Positions 1-7,226 of a stretch of DNA of 19,200 nt are shown here, piece after piece. Below the pieces are notes generated by a model that worked only from the letters and a program-made list of their open reading frames with translations, was not told the origin of the DNA and made no database searches. Origin of the DNA: Bacillota bacterium (lineage in GTDB: Bacteria > Bacillota > Clostridia > Oscillospirales > Ruminococcaceae); contig JAEWWW010000046.1 of the NCBI GenBank assembly GCA_023396215.1, positions 1-19,200 of the forward strand, given 5' to 3'. The translations under genes were made by a program, and so were the position numbers. The stretch's first letter is position 1. Each line of letters begins with the position of its first letter.

Positions 1-325
1 CCCCGCACCCCTGCACTTATCTGCATAGACGGTAGCTTGCTTGGCAACCTGCGGCAGGCAACTCCCCATTCCCCTCCTTGGAGGGGTGGCATCCTCGGAT
101 GCCGGGGTGGTTTTGCGAGCAAGACGATTAGCCCGTTCCAACCCCGCCGGAGGCTTAGGGGGCACATGGGGACTTAGTCCCGCCCGTGAGGCGCTTTGCG
201 TCTGAAGGATATTCGCATACTCCGCGGAGCATGCAAGCTCCTGAGAGGTGGGTTTTGCCTGTTGCCCTCTGCATCTGATATCCGAAATCAAATGCCGCTC
301 TCCTGATATTCCCCCGCATGATATC
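1..325. other. Noncoding stretch with small palindromes
   Basis: No convincing gene is visible in these 325 bases; the open frames lack a plausible ribosome binding site and family features. The stretch holds the two-hairpin repeat listed at 64-114, a small hairpin GGGAC-TTA-GTCCC near 172-186, and a near-perfect palindrome at 215-234 with core CTCCGCGGAG. The downstream boundary is the promoter at 326. Confidence 0.5.
64..114 (+). repeat. Two-hairpin dispersed repeat, copy 1
   Basis: Two adjacent perfect hairpins: CCCCTCC-TT-GGAGGGG at 71-86 and GGCATCC-TC-GGATGCC at 88-103, followed by GGGGTGGTTTT. A second copy in inverted orientation lies at 15402-15454. It keeps the first hairpin and both flanks exactly, while the inside of the second hairpin differs with base pairing preserved. 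This is typical of a dispersed REP-like or small mobile structured repeat. No family name can be given from sequence alone. Confidence 0.75.
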
Positions 326-354
326 TTGACAAGCGGCTCGTTTTCTGTTACACT
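326..354 (+). promoter_or_regulatory. Sigma-A promoter of the ilv leader and operon
   Basis: TTGACA at 326-331, a 17-base spacer, and TACACT at 349-354 (four of six matches to TATAAT). Transcription would start near 361, about 40 bases before the small isoleucine-rich ORF at 400. It is the best promoter found upstream of ilvA. A weaker candidate, TTGACG at 548-553 with TACAGC at 570-575, would start inside the terminator hairpin. Confidence 0.7.
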
Positions 355-399
355 GTCAAAAATTCGCAGCCGCCGAGGTTGCCCTAAGGTAGTGAATGT

Positions 400-519
400 A
401 TGCCAAATCCGGCAGCTTTCCAGACAATGATTATTGCTATTATTATCAGCGGGATTATCCTCTCGATACTCCCCATTATTCGTCGTGAAAATCAGTCAAA
501 GGCGACTAGTAAGTGCTGA
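400..519 (+). CDS. Isoleucine-rich small ORF, candidate ilvA leader peptide
   Basis: This 39-residue ORF starts MPNPAAFQTM and then has 10 isoleucines between residues 11 and 27 (Ile 11, 12, 14, 15, 16, 19, 20, 23, 26, 27), followed by a basic, polar tail. AAGG at 386-389 lies about ten bases before the ATG. It sits between a good promoter and an intrinsic terminator that immediately precedes the ribosome binding site of ilvA, the first enzyme specific to isoleucine synthesis. That position and composition fit a leader peptide whose translation senses charged tRNA-Ile. The same hydrophobic run could be a single membrane helix, so a small membrane protein or type I toxin-like peptide is the alternative. 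No family was recognised, and expression is unproven. Confidence 0.55.
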   Translation: MPNPAAFQTMIIAIIISGIILSILPIIRRENQSKATSKC

Positions 520-570
520 TAAACAATAGCAGCCCCTTAAAGGGTTCTTGACGGTATCAGATGCAATCCT

Positions 571-617
571 ACAGCCTTCGCCTGAACGTTTCACAGGCAA
601 GGGCTGTTTTGTTTTTT
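571..617 (+). terminator. Intrinsic terminator / attenuator upstream of ilvA
   Basis: The hairpin pairs ACAGCC (571-576) with GGCTGT (602-607) and GCCTG (580-584) with CAGGC (594-598), with a G-T and a T-A pair and one mismatch between them and a nine-base loop. It is followed by TTTTGTTTTTT at 607-617. The ilvA ribosome binding site begins at 618, so transcripts from the promoter at 326 must read through this structure to express ilvA. CAGCCC at 530-535 can pair with GGGCTG at 601-606 instead, giving a possible antiterminator. Confidence 0.75.
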
Positions 618-632
618 GGAGGGTTTAACAGA

Positions 633-1841
633 ATGACCATTAAGGAAATCGAGCAGGCGGCTGTGCGGCTGCGCAATGTGGTGCACAGCATCCCGGTCAG
701 TTCATCCCACACCTTTTCGCGCATGAGCGGCGCGGAGCTCTACCTCAAGTATGAAAACCAGCAAAAAACAGGTTCCTTTAAGGTGCGCGGGGCGTATAAC
801 AAGATTTCCAAGCTGATGGAGAACCCCGACCACCCCACGGCGGTTGTGGCCTCCAGCGCAGGCAACCATGCCCAGGGCGTGGCCTTTGCCGCCGCTGCCT
901 CGGGGCTTTCGGCTACCATTGTCATGCCCCGCAGCGCCCCCCTTGCCAAGGTGCTTGCCACCGAAAGCTACGGCGCAAAGGTGCTGTTGCACGGCGACTG
1001 CTATGACGACGCCTACAACCGCGCCAAGGAGATAGAGGCCGAAACCGGCGCTGTCTTTATCCACCCCTTTAACGACGACGACGTGATGGCCGGTCAGGGC
1101 ACCATCGCCCTCGAGGTGCTGCGCGACCTGCCCAACGTGGACGTGGTGGTCATCCCCGCCGGGGGCGGCGGCCTGCTGGCAGGCATGGCCTACGGCATCA
1201 AGCAGATTAACCCCCGGGTTAAGGTGGTGGGGGTGCAGTCGGACGGAGCCGACGCCATTGTACAGTCCTTTAAGCGCAAAGAGCTCGTATACATCGGTGA
1301 CGCCTGCACCATCGCCGACGGCATCGCCGTCAAATGCCCCGGCGACCTGACGGTGGATATCATCAACCGTTATGTGGACGACATGGTGACGGTCAACGAG
1401 GAGGAGATTGCCTCCACCATCCTCCTGCTGCTGGAGCGCTCAAAGCAGGTGGTGGAGCCCGCGGGGGCGGTTTCGCTGGCGGCGGCCATCAACGGCAAGC
1501 TGCCGGATATCGCCGGTAAACGGGTGGTCTGCGTGCTTTCGGGGGGTAACATCGACGTGAGCTTCATCCACCGCATCGTGGAAAAGGGCCTGGTCAACCG
1601 GGGTCGCCAGATGAAGTTTAAAACCATTATGCTGGATGTTCCCGGCAGCTTGGAGCATTTCTCCAGCATACTGGCGCGGTCGGGGGCCAACATCATTATG
1701 GTGCAGCACGACCGCATGCAGGCCGACCTGAACCTCAACGAGGCCATCCTCCACATCGCTTGCGAGGTCAGCGGCCCCACCCATGGGCAGGCGGTGGTAG
1801 CCGCCCTCGAGGCCGAGGGGTATAAAATCCATATGGAATAA
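633..1841 (+). CDS. ilvA: Threonine ammonia-lyase (threonine dehydratase)
   Basis: Deaminates threonine to 2-oxobutyrate and ammonia, the committed step of isoleucine synthesis; cytosolic and PLP-dependent. The PLP lysine is K50 in TGSFKVRGA. AGNHAQG (76-82) and the glycine loop GGGG at 177-180 are fold-type II landmarks, and SGGN lies at 303-306. Residues about 326-402 form a C-terminal ACT-like domain. The 402-residue length with one ACT domain matches the short threonine ammonia-lyase type rather than the roughly 510-residue E. coli IlvA. The frame is open from 561, but GGAGGG at 618-623 with nine-base spacing supports the ATG at 633; the longer form would translate through the terminator hairpin. 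First gene of an ilvA-ilvB-ilvN operon. Isoleucine inhibition through the ACT domain is likely but inferred. Confidence 0.93.
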   Translation: MTIKEIEQAAVRLRNVVHSIPVSSSHTFSRMSGAELYLKYENQQKTGSFKVRGAYNKISKLMENPDHPTAVVASSAGNHAQGVAFAAAASGLSATIVMPRSAPLAKVLATESYGAKVLLHGDCYDDAYNRAKEIEAETGAVFIHPFNDDDVMAGQGTIALEVLRDLPNVDVVVIPAGGGGLLAGMAYGIKQINPRVKVVGVQSDGADAIVQSFKRKELVYIGDACTIADGIAVKCPGDLTVDIINRYVDDMVTVNEEEIASTILLLLERSKQVVEPAGAVSLAAAINGKLPDIAGKRVVCVLSGGNIDVSFIHRIVEKGLVNRGRQMKFKTIMLDVPGSLEHFSSILARSGANIIMVQHDRMQADLNLNEAILHIACEVSGPTHGQAVVAALEAEGYKIHME

Positions 1842-1956
1842 CCGCGCGGCAGCGGCGGGGAGTCCGAGCCTTGCTCCCGGTACCGCCACGGCTTAAGGCC
1901 GGCAACCGACTGCCTGTGAACCAACAATACATCCTGAAAAGGGGGAAACAACAGCT

Positions 1957-3624
1957 ATGAAGATGACCGGTGCGCAGATTTTAGTTGAATCGTTGATAGA
2001 ACAAGGGGTGGACACCATCTTTGGGTTCCCCGGCGGGGCGGTGCTGAACATCTACGACGCCCTTTACGCCAGCAGCGACCGCGTCAAGCATGTGCTCTGC
2101 TCCCACGAGCAGGGGGCGGCCCACGCCGCCGACGGCTATGCGCGCTCCACCGGAAAAACCGGGGTTGTGCTGGCCACCTCGGGGCCGGGCGCCACCAATC
2201 TGGTAACCGGCATTGCCACCGCTTTTATGGATTCTGTCCCGCTGGTGGCGCTGACCTGCAACGTGCCCCTCGACCTCATCGGGCGGGATAGCTTTCAGGA
2301 GATTGATATCTACGGCATTACGGTGCCTATCACCAAGCACAACTTTTTTGTCACCGACCCCGCCGAGCTGGCCGATACGGTGCGGCAGGCCTTTGAGATT
2401 GCAAGCTCGGGCCGTCCCGGGCCGGTGCTCATCGATATCCCCAAGGATATCAGCGCAAAAACCGCCGAATATGTCCCTGCCGGACGGTACCGGCTCCGGC
2501 TGCTGCCCGCCCCCTCCCCCGCCCGTCTGGACGCGGTGGCCGAGGCGATACAAAAGAGCGCCCGCCCGCTGATTTACGCGGGGGGCGGCGTGGTGCAGTC
2601 GGGGGCGAGCGAGGAGCTGCTGGCCCTTGCCAAGCGGATGCACTCCCCCGTTTCCACCAGCATTATGGGGCTTTCGGCCGTGCCTCACGACTTTCACCTC
2701 AGCATGGGCATGATCGGCATGCACGGCACCCCGGCTTCGGGCAAGGCGGTGGCCGAATGCGACCTGCTGCTGACCATCGGCGCGCGTTTTTCCGACCGGG
2801 TATTTGGCGACCGCAGCCGCTTTGCGCAGGGGGCCACCATCATCCATGTGGATATCGACCCCTGCGAGTTTGATAAAAACATCGCCGCCGCCATCAAGGT
2901 GCGGGGTGACGCCAAAGAGGTGATGGCCGGGCTGCTGGAGCGCCTCGAGCAGCAGGAGCACAGCGAGTGGATGCACGAGCTGCTGCGCTATAAGGCCCTC
3001 AACCCGCTGCCCACCCCCGCCGACCAGCAGGGGGTGCAAAGCCGCGAGATACTCGGCCAGCTGCAGCAGGTGCTGGGCGAGGACGCCATCATCGCCACCG
3101 ACGTGGGGCAGCACCAGATGCACACCGCACAGTATTACCCCTTTACACAGCCCCGCTCCTTCCTCAGCTCCTGCGGGCTGGGCACCATGGGGTACGGCAT
3201 GGGGGCGGCGGTGGGCGCGCAGACCGGCAACCCTCACCGCCGGGTAGCGCTCATCACCGGCGACGGCAGCTTTCATATGAATATGAGCGAGATGGCCACC
3301 GCCGTCACCGAGGGCCTGCCGCTTCTGGTACTGGTGATGAACAACGGCGTGCTGGGCATGGTGCGCCAGTGGCAGAGGCTTTTCTACGACTGCCGCTACT
3401 CCTCCACCACCCTCAACCGCCAGACCGATTTTGTAAAGCTGGCCGAGGCCTTTGGGGCATTGGGCCTGCGCATCGAGAGCCGGGAGCAAATCCGCCCTGT
3501 GCTGGAGCAGGCGGCAGCCAGCGGCCGCCCCTGCGTCATCGACTGCGTGCTGGATAAGGACGCCAGCGTCTACCCCATCATCCCCCCCGGCAAAACCGGG
3601 CATGATATGATTTTCTGCGATTAA
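1957..3624 (+). CDS. ilvB: Acetolactate synthase, large (catalytic) subunit
   Basis: Thiamin-diphosphate enzyme that condenses two pyruvates to 2-acetolactate (valine and leucine route) or pyruvate with 2-oxobutyrate to 2-aceto-2-hydroxybutyrate (isoleucine route). The N-terminal pyrimidine-binding domain shows GFPGGAVLNIYDAL (23-36) and the catalytic glutamate E51 in SHEQGAAHAADGYAR. A central FAD-binding-type domain follows. The C-terminal domain carries the ThDP/Mg motif from GDGS (435-438) to NN (462-463), and QWQ at 471-473 at the classic inhibitor-sensitive region. The 555-residue length is normal. An AAGGGGG ribosome binding site precedes the ATG. It lies 115 bases after ilvA and 79 before the regulatory subunit; no terminator was seen in either gap. 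IlvA supplies one of its substrates. Confidence 0.96.
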   Translation: MKMTGAQILVESLIEQGVDTIFGFPGGAVLNIYDALYASSDRVKHVLCSHEQGAAHAADGYARSTGKTGVVLATSGPGATNLVTGIATAFMDSVPLVALTCNVPLDLIGRDSFQEIDIYGITVPITKHNFFVTDPAELADTVRQAFEIASSGRPGPVLIDIPKDISAKTAEYVPAGRYRLRLLPAPSPARLDAVAEAIQKSARPLIYAGGGVVQSGASEELLALAKRMHSPVSTSIMGLSAVPHDFHLSMGMIGMHGTPASGKAVAECDLLLTIGARFSDRVFGDRSRFAQGATIIHVDIDPCEFDKNIAAAIKVRGDAKEVMAGLLERLEQQEHSEWMHELLRYKALNPLPTPADQQGVQSREILGQLQQVLGEDAIIATDVGQHQMHTAQYYPFTQPRSFLSSCGLGTMGYGMGAAVGAQTGNPHRRVALITGDGSFHMNMSEMATAVTEGLPLLVLVMNNGVLGMVRQWQRLFYDCRYSSTTLNRQTDFVKLAEAFGALGLRIESREQIRPVLEQAAASGRPCVIDCVLDKDASVYPIIPPGKTGHDMIFCD

Positions 3625-3703
3625 CGCTGCAAACGGCATGTGATATAAAGACGCAGGCGCGGTCCAGCCGTTTGGCCGCCCGCCTGATTAAGGGAGGACC
3701 GCT

Positions 3704-4204
3704 ATGAAAAACACCGTATTATCGGTTCTGGTTTCAAACCATTCGGGGGTGCTCAACCGGGTCACCAACCTCTTTGGGCGCCGGGGCTTTAACATCAAGG
3801 GCCTCACCGGCGCACAGACCGAAAGCCCCCACCTTTCGCGCATCACCATCCTCACCGAGGAAGAAAACGTCAGCCCCCGGCAGATTGCCCGCCAGCTGGA
3901 AAAGCTGGAGGATGTGCATACCACCCGCATCCTGCCCGAGGACGCGCTGGTCTGCCGCGAGCTGCTGCTCTTTAAGCTGAAGCTGCCCGCAGGCGGGGCG
4001 GCCGCCCTTGCCGAGGGCTTTGCCCCCTTTGCGCTGAGTCTGCTGGCCGAGGGCGAGGGCTTTGCCATCGCCGAGGTGAGCTGCGACAGCGACCATGTGG
4101 ACGAGGTGGTGGCGTTGGCCCACCGCATAGGGGTGTTGGAGCTTTGCCGCACCGGGGCGGCGGCCCTCGAGCTGGGGCCAAACACCATCTACCCCGAATT
4201 TTAG
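3704..4204 (+). CDS. ilvN: Acetolactate synthase, small (regulatory) subunit
   Basis: Regulatory partner of the IlvB subunit encoded just upstream; in this family it activates the catalytic subunit and confers feedback inhibition, usually by valine. The N-terminal ACT domain is clear: VLVSNHSGVLNRVTNLFGRRGFNI at about residues 7-30, with the FNIKGLTGA segment typical of IlvN/IlvH, followed by SRITI. The C-terminal half (about 80-160) matches the small-subunit C domain in length. At 166 residues it is normal for the family. A GGGAGG-like site precedes the ATG. The symbol ilvH is equally used for such single-copy genes. Sensitivity to valine cannot be judged from the sequence alone. Confidence 0.95.
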   Translation: MKNTVLSVLVSNHSGVLNRVTNLFGRRGFNIKGLTGAQTESPHLSRITILTEEENVSPRQIARQLEKLEDVHTTRILPEDALVCRELLLFKLKLPAGGAAALAEGFAPFALSLLAEGEGFAIAEVSCDSDHVDEVVALAHRIGVLELCRTGAAALELGPNTIYPEF

Positions 4205-4248
4205 CCAGCAAGCCTGGCACCGGCCCCATTTGATGAGGAGGCTTTGGT

Positions 4249-4815
4249 ATGAAGGATGAAAAACGAGCATTACTACCCCAAGAGAGCGCTGCGCTGCTTG
4301 AAACACTGAAAGCCCGCTTTGCGCAAAACAGCGCCCGGCACCCGGGGCTGGAGTGGGGCGAACTACAGGCCCGGCTGCAGGCAAACCCCGCCAAGCTGTG
4401 GTCGCTTGGCCAAATGGAGGCAACCGGCGGCGAGCCGGATGTGGTCGGCGCCGACCCCGAAACCGGCGCGTATATCTTCTACGACTGCTCGCCGGAAAGC
4501 CCCAAGGGCCGCAGAAGCATCTGCTATGACCGGGCAGGGCTGGAGGCGAGGAAGGAACATAAGCCGGAAAATACCGCGGTGGATATGGCTGCCGACATGG
4601 GTGTCGAGCTGCTGACCGAGGAGGAGTACCGGGCGCTGCAAAAGCTGGGGCGCTTTGATACCAAAACCTCCAGCTGGGTGAAAATCCCGGAGGATATCCG
4701 CGGGCTGGGCGGGGCGCTTTTCTGCGACCGCCGCTATGATACCGTCTTTGTGTACCACAACGGGGCGGAATCCTACTACGCTGCCCGGGGCTTTCGCGGG
4801 GTGCTGCGGGTCTGA
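4249..4815 (+). CDS. DUF4256 family protein
   Basis: A 188-residue soluble protein recognised as DUF4256. Features of that family seen here are a helical N-terminal region with ESAALLETLKARF (about 12-24), the segment LEATGGEPDVVG-like (here MEATGGEPDVVGADPETGAY, about 56-75), the phrase FYDCSPESPKGRRSICYDR (about 77-95), and a C-terminal region predicting FCDRRYDTVFVYHNGAESYY. No signal peptide, membrane segment or nucleotide-binding motif is visible. The biochemical function of the family is not known to me. It begins 44 bases after ilvN behind a GAGGAGG site, and a strong terminator follows, so it is probably the last gene of the ilv operon. Whether this placement means a role in amino acid metabolism is open. 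Confidence 0.85.
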   Translation: MKDEKRALLPQESAALLETLKARFAQNSARHPGLEWGELQARLQANPAKLWSLGQMEATGGEPDVVGADPETGAYIFYDCSPESPKGRRSICYDRAGLEARKEHKPENTAVDMAADMGVELLTEEEYRALQKLGRFDTKTSSWVKIPEDIRGLGGALFCDRRYDTVFVYHNGAESYYAARGFRGVLRV

Positions 4816-4877
4816 GCCGGGCAAGGGGTAAAGGGTGGCAGCTTTACAGGCTGCAGAGTAAATCGGATATAAGTGAA

Positions 4878-4908
4878 AGAGCCGCCGAAGCATAGCTTCG
4901 GCGGCTCT
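4878..4908 (+). terminator. Terminator at the end of the ilv operon
   Basis: A perfect 14-bp stem, AGAGCCGCCGAAGC (4878-4891) with GCTTCGGCGGCTCT (4895-4908), closes on a three-base ATA spacer and is followed by CATGTTTTATC. It sits 62 bases after the DUF4256 stop codon and between convergent genes. In the minus direction it is followed by only a weak T tract (CTTTCACTTAT), so it mainly serves the plus strand but could act on both. Confidence 0.85.
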
Positions 4909-4983
4909 CATGTTTTATCCTCTATGAAACCCATCGGCCCGGCGGGCGTTTATAGGCCACCGGAGCCCCGTGACAGCGGCGGC

Positions 4984-5508
4984 TTAGCCGCGGGTCACAA
5001 CCTTGGCCTTCATCAGCGCTTGCACCACCACCGGCAGCAGCACCAACTGGATGATAATGCCGGGCAGCGCCTTGACGAACATGCCGGTAACCCAGATTTC
5101 CATCGAGTATTTGCCCACGTTGAAAATCAGCGCGTTGAGCACGCCCGCGGCAAAGCGGCCTGCCAGCATTGCGCCCACCAGCGCGATGTAAAGGTCAACA
5201 ATGGTGCTTTTGGTGCGGACAAACTTCAAAATCAGCCCGGCCACCAGCCCATAAACGGCCAGCTCGCACAGCATGCTGGGCAGGTAGGCCATGGGGGGCA
5301 TGCCGGTCAGCAGGCTGGAAAGGAAGGGGGTAGCCAACCCGCAGAGCAGCCCAAAGGGCCAGCCGCAGATAAGCCCGCAGAGCAGCACGGGAATGTGCAT
5401 CGGCAGAAAGATGCTGCCCCCGCTCGGCACCGCGTGCAGGGTCATGGGCAGTACGATGCCCAGCGCAACGCAAAGGGCGGTAAAGGTCAGTTGTTTGGTT
5501 TTGGTCAT
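4984..5508 (-). CDS. ECF transporter S-component (vitamin-type substrate-binding membrane subunit)
   Basis: A 174-residue, very hydrophobic protein. Stretches at about 5-25, 34-62, 70-95, 100-125 and 140-165 can form the five or six membrane helices of an energy-coupling-factor S-component. The N-terminal phrase KQLTFTALCVALGIVLP, the loop around GGSIFLPMHIPVLLCG (30-45) and SSLLTGMPPM are typical of this superfamily. In such systems the S-component captures a vitamin or similar solute and docks onto shared EcfA/EcfA'/EcfT subunits encoded elsewhere; none is next to this gene. The substrate cannot be assigned. It has its own consensus promoter and a leader containing a terminator, which suggests control by the transported ligand or a derivative. 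Confidence 0.82.
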   Translation of the reverse strand: MTKTKQLTFTALCVALGIVLPMTLHAVPSGGSIFLPMHIPVLLCGLICGWPFGLLCGLATPFLSSLLTGMPPMAYLPSMLCELAVYGLVAGLILKFVRTKSTIVDLYIALVGAMLAGRFAAGVLNALIFNVGKYSMEIWVTGMFVKALPGIIIQLVLLPVVVQALMKAKVVTRG

Positions 5509-5525
5509 GGTCGTTCTTTCCTCTC

Positions 5526-5587
5526 AAAAAAAATAAAGCTATGCCAAGCCGCCCGCTTCATGCAGGCTGAAAGCTTTCATAGCTTTA
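5526..5587 (-). terminator. Leader terminator (candidate riboswitch expression platform)
   Basis: On the minus strand TAAAGCTATG (5587-5578) pairs with CATAGCTTTA (5543-5534), and an inner AGCC/GGCT stem closes the long loop. Eight consecutive T residues follow (5533-5526). It lies inside the leader of the ECF S-component, downstream of the promoter at 5664-5692 and 17 bases before the start codon. It therefore looks like a regulated premature terminator rather than an end-of-gene terminator. Confidence 0.75.
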
Positions 5588-5657
5588 ATCATTCATCATA
5601 TACAGGGTCGCTTTGCTTTTGCTTTTTGCAAAAGGCCTGCCTTCTGGCAGAACAATC
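5588..5657 (-). promoter_or_regulatory. Structured leader of the ECF S-component gene
   Basis: The transcribed leader between the predicted start (about 5657) and the terminator contains two clean hairpins on the minus strand: CTGCC-AGAA-GGCAG (5650-5637) and CTTTTGC-AAAAA-GCAAAAG (5634-5616). The rest up to 5588 could hold the sensor. It was compared by eye with the TPP, FMN, cobalamin, THF and preQ1 classes without a match, so no riboswitch class is assigned. Confidence 0.45.
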
Positions 5658-5663
5658 TTTTAT

Positions 5664-5692
5664 ATTATAGCCTCGCAGGGCGCGGCTGTCAA
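5664..5692 (-). promoter_or_regulatory. Consensus sigma-A promoter of the ECF S-component gene
   Basis: On the minus strand TTGACA (5692-5687), a 17-base spacer and TATAAT (5669-5664): a perfect match in both hexamers with optimal spacing. It begins just after the stop codon of the uridine-kinase-like gene, so the S-component is transcribed separately. The predicted start at about 5657 leaves a leader of roughly 150 bases. Confidence 0.9.
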
Positions 5693-5697
5693 GCTGC

Positions 5698-6795
5698 TTA
5701 GCTCCCGGTGGTGTCGATTACAAAATGGCTCTGCCCGCGGGTCTGGCATGCCTTAAAATATGCCTGCTCCATGGGAATCCATTCCTCGGCAAACCGCTGG
5801 TAAAACTCGGGGCCGCTGCGTGCCAGCAGCCGCCGCTGCTGCTCCTGCGCAGAGCAGGTGACAAAGGCCTTGATGTCGTAAGGGCTGCCGAAGCACGGGT
5901 GCTGGCTGTAGGAGCCCTCGCAGATGGTCAGCGCCTTGGGCGTGATGCTTTTGTTCTGCGTAAAGCCCATCACCGAGCAGTCAAACACCCGGTATTCAAA
6001 GGGCTGCCCGCCGCCCAGATGGGGTACCACCTCGTCGCAAAAGCGCTCATAATCCACATTGCCCCCCGGCTCGGCCAGCCGCTGGGGGGTGCGTTTTTCC
6101 GGCGGCAGAAAGAAATCGTCCATCTCGATGATATTGCAGTCGTACAGCGCCGCCAGTTGGGCCGCAAGGGTAGTTTTGCCCGAGCCGCAAAGCCCGTCCA
6201 GCGCCAGCGTCACCCGCTGCTTCTGGGCAAGCAGCTGCTCCACCCCGCAGATAAGGGCAAAGCCGGTGCGGTAGACCGACGGCACCACCCGGTAGGCCGG
6301 GCTATAGGCCTGATGGTATTCGTGGCTGTGGCTCACCGCCGGCATCCCCTGCCTGCGGTAGCTCTCAAGATAGCTTTCAAGGCTTGCCAGCGAAAAAGGC
6401 AGCCTTTCCATCTCCGCCAGCTCCCGCAGCAGCTCCAGCTTTTGCTCAAAGCCCTGCATACTGCCGCAGGGGTTGTTTGCCCCGGCGATGAACATCCGGT
6501 GGATAGCCGCAACCACCGCTTCCTCCGCTCCCGACACCCGCAGGTTGATTCGGCAGAAGCCGCCGCCAATCTCCTCAAAAAGCGGGGCGCTTTCGTCCTG
6601 CCCGGTGGTCGGGCACTCCTGCCGGAGCCGCTGCAGGTTTTCGGCCGGGTCGGCGACCATGTGGCCGCTGCCAAACTCGCTTTGGTAGAGCAGCTTGACC
6701 GCATCCTGCGGCTGCATCAGCGGGTAACGTGCAACATGCCGCAGCAGCGCCTTTTCGGCGGCCTCCAGCAGCCCCTGTTCATCGGTTTTGCTCAT
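5698..6795 (-). CDS. Uridine-kinase-like P-loop protein with extra N-terminal domain
   Basis: A 365-residue protein in two parts. The C-terminal part (about 185-365) is a P-loop kinase of the uridine kinase/phosphoribulokinase type, with Walker A GLCGSGKTT at 201-209, the acidic EMDDFFLPP at 224-232 and a late segment CEGSYSQHPCF, the usual layout of small-substrate kinases. The N-terminal part (about 1-180) is not recognised; it contains LLYQSEFGSGHMV, GGGFCRINL and a SHSHEYHQAYSPAYRVV stretch with several His and Tyr residues. It resembles a group of firmicute proteins labelled uridine kinase, but the true substrate is unknown. The start codon lies inside the 3' end of the DUF3842 gene (17-base overlap), implying translational coupling. 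No signal peptide is seen. Confidence 0.7.
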   Translation of the reverse strand: MSKTDEQGLLEAAEKALLRHVARYPLMQPQDAVKLLYQSEFGSGHMVADPAENLQRLRQECPTTGQDESAPLFEEIGGGFCRINLRVSGAEEAVVAAIHRMFIAGANNPCGSMQGFEQKLELLRELAEMERLPFSLASLESYLESYRRQGMPAVSHSHEYHQAYSPAYRVVPSVYRTGFALICGVEQLLAQKQRVTLALDGLCGSGKTTLAAQLAALYDCNIIEMDDFFLPPEKRTPQRLAEPGGNVDYERFCDEVVPHLGGGQPFEYRVFDCSVMGFTQNKSITPKALTICEGSYSQHPCFGSPYDIKAFVTCSAQEQQRRLLARSGPEFYQRFAEEWIPMEQAYFKACQTRGQSHFVIDTTGS

Positions 6796-7189
6796 TGCGT
6801 ATCATCTCCATCATTTCGGCCAGCAGCTCGGTCAAAGAGGCTTCCCGGCTGCCCAGCACCACGGCATTGCATTTTGAAACCGGCAGCAGTATCTTTCTGG
6901 CGTCGCTGCCGGTCACCGCAAGGGCCACCTCGGGGCTTATCTCGCCATGTATGGCGTTTGCAAAGGCGATGCCCAGCGGCCCGATAATCAGGTCGGTGCG
7001 GGCGCAGTTGTAAACCACCGCGTTGGTTCCGGTGGCGGCGGCATCCGCCCCTGCCCGCAGCATGGCGTTGGTGGCGGTGGAGTTGGTGCCCACCGCAATA
7101 ATCTCGCCCTCAAAGCGCTGCTCCTTCAGGTAGCTGATGACCGCCTTGCCGATGCCGCCGCCCATGCCGTCTATCACCAATAGTTTCAT
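6779..7189 (-). CDS. DUF3842 family protein
   Basis: A 136-residue soluble protein starting MKLLVIDGMGGGIGKAV. The glycine-rich IDGxGGGIGK motif, followed by a Rossmann-like pattern (EIIAVGTNSTATNAMLRAGA), the DLIIGPLGI segment and the late SKCNAVVLG, is characteristic of DUF3842, common in Clostridia. The function is unknown to me; a nucleotide- or cofactor-binding fold is an inference from the glycine motif. The frame is open to a TTG at 7219, but the start at 7189 gives the usual family length; ATG 7195 is an alternative. The 3' end overlaps the uridine-kinase-like gene by 17 bases, so the two are probably co-translated. Confidence 0.8.
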   Translation of the reverse strand: MKLLVIDGMGGGIGKAVISYLKEQRFEGEIIAVGTNSTATNAMLRAGADAAATGTNAVVYNCARTDLIIGPLGIAFANAIHGEISPEVALAVTGSDARKILLPVSKCNAVVLGSREASLTELLAEMMEMIRNEQNR

Positions 7190-7226
7190 TCTCATCACTC
7201 TCTTATTGTTATCTCTCAAGCCCTGT

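Noticed and set aside
248..430. A 60-codon plus-strand ORF upstream of ilvA
   Set aside because: It begins before and runs across the promoter at 326-354, and it overlaps the better supported small ORF at 400-519 in another frame.
1981..3639. A 552-codon minus-strand open frame
   Set aside because: Antisense shadow of ilvB; His/Gly/Ala-rich composition without recognisable domains.
5537..5578. A 13-codon ORF (MKAFSLHEAGGLA) inside the ECF leader terminator
   Set aside because: No ribosome binding site and no residue bias; it is a by-product of the hairpin sequence.
5725..6987. A 420-codon plus-strand open frame
   Set aside because: Antisense to the kinase-like and DUF3842 genes, which have clear motifs, an overlap and a promoter of their own.
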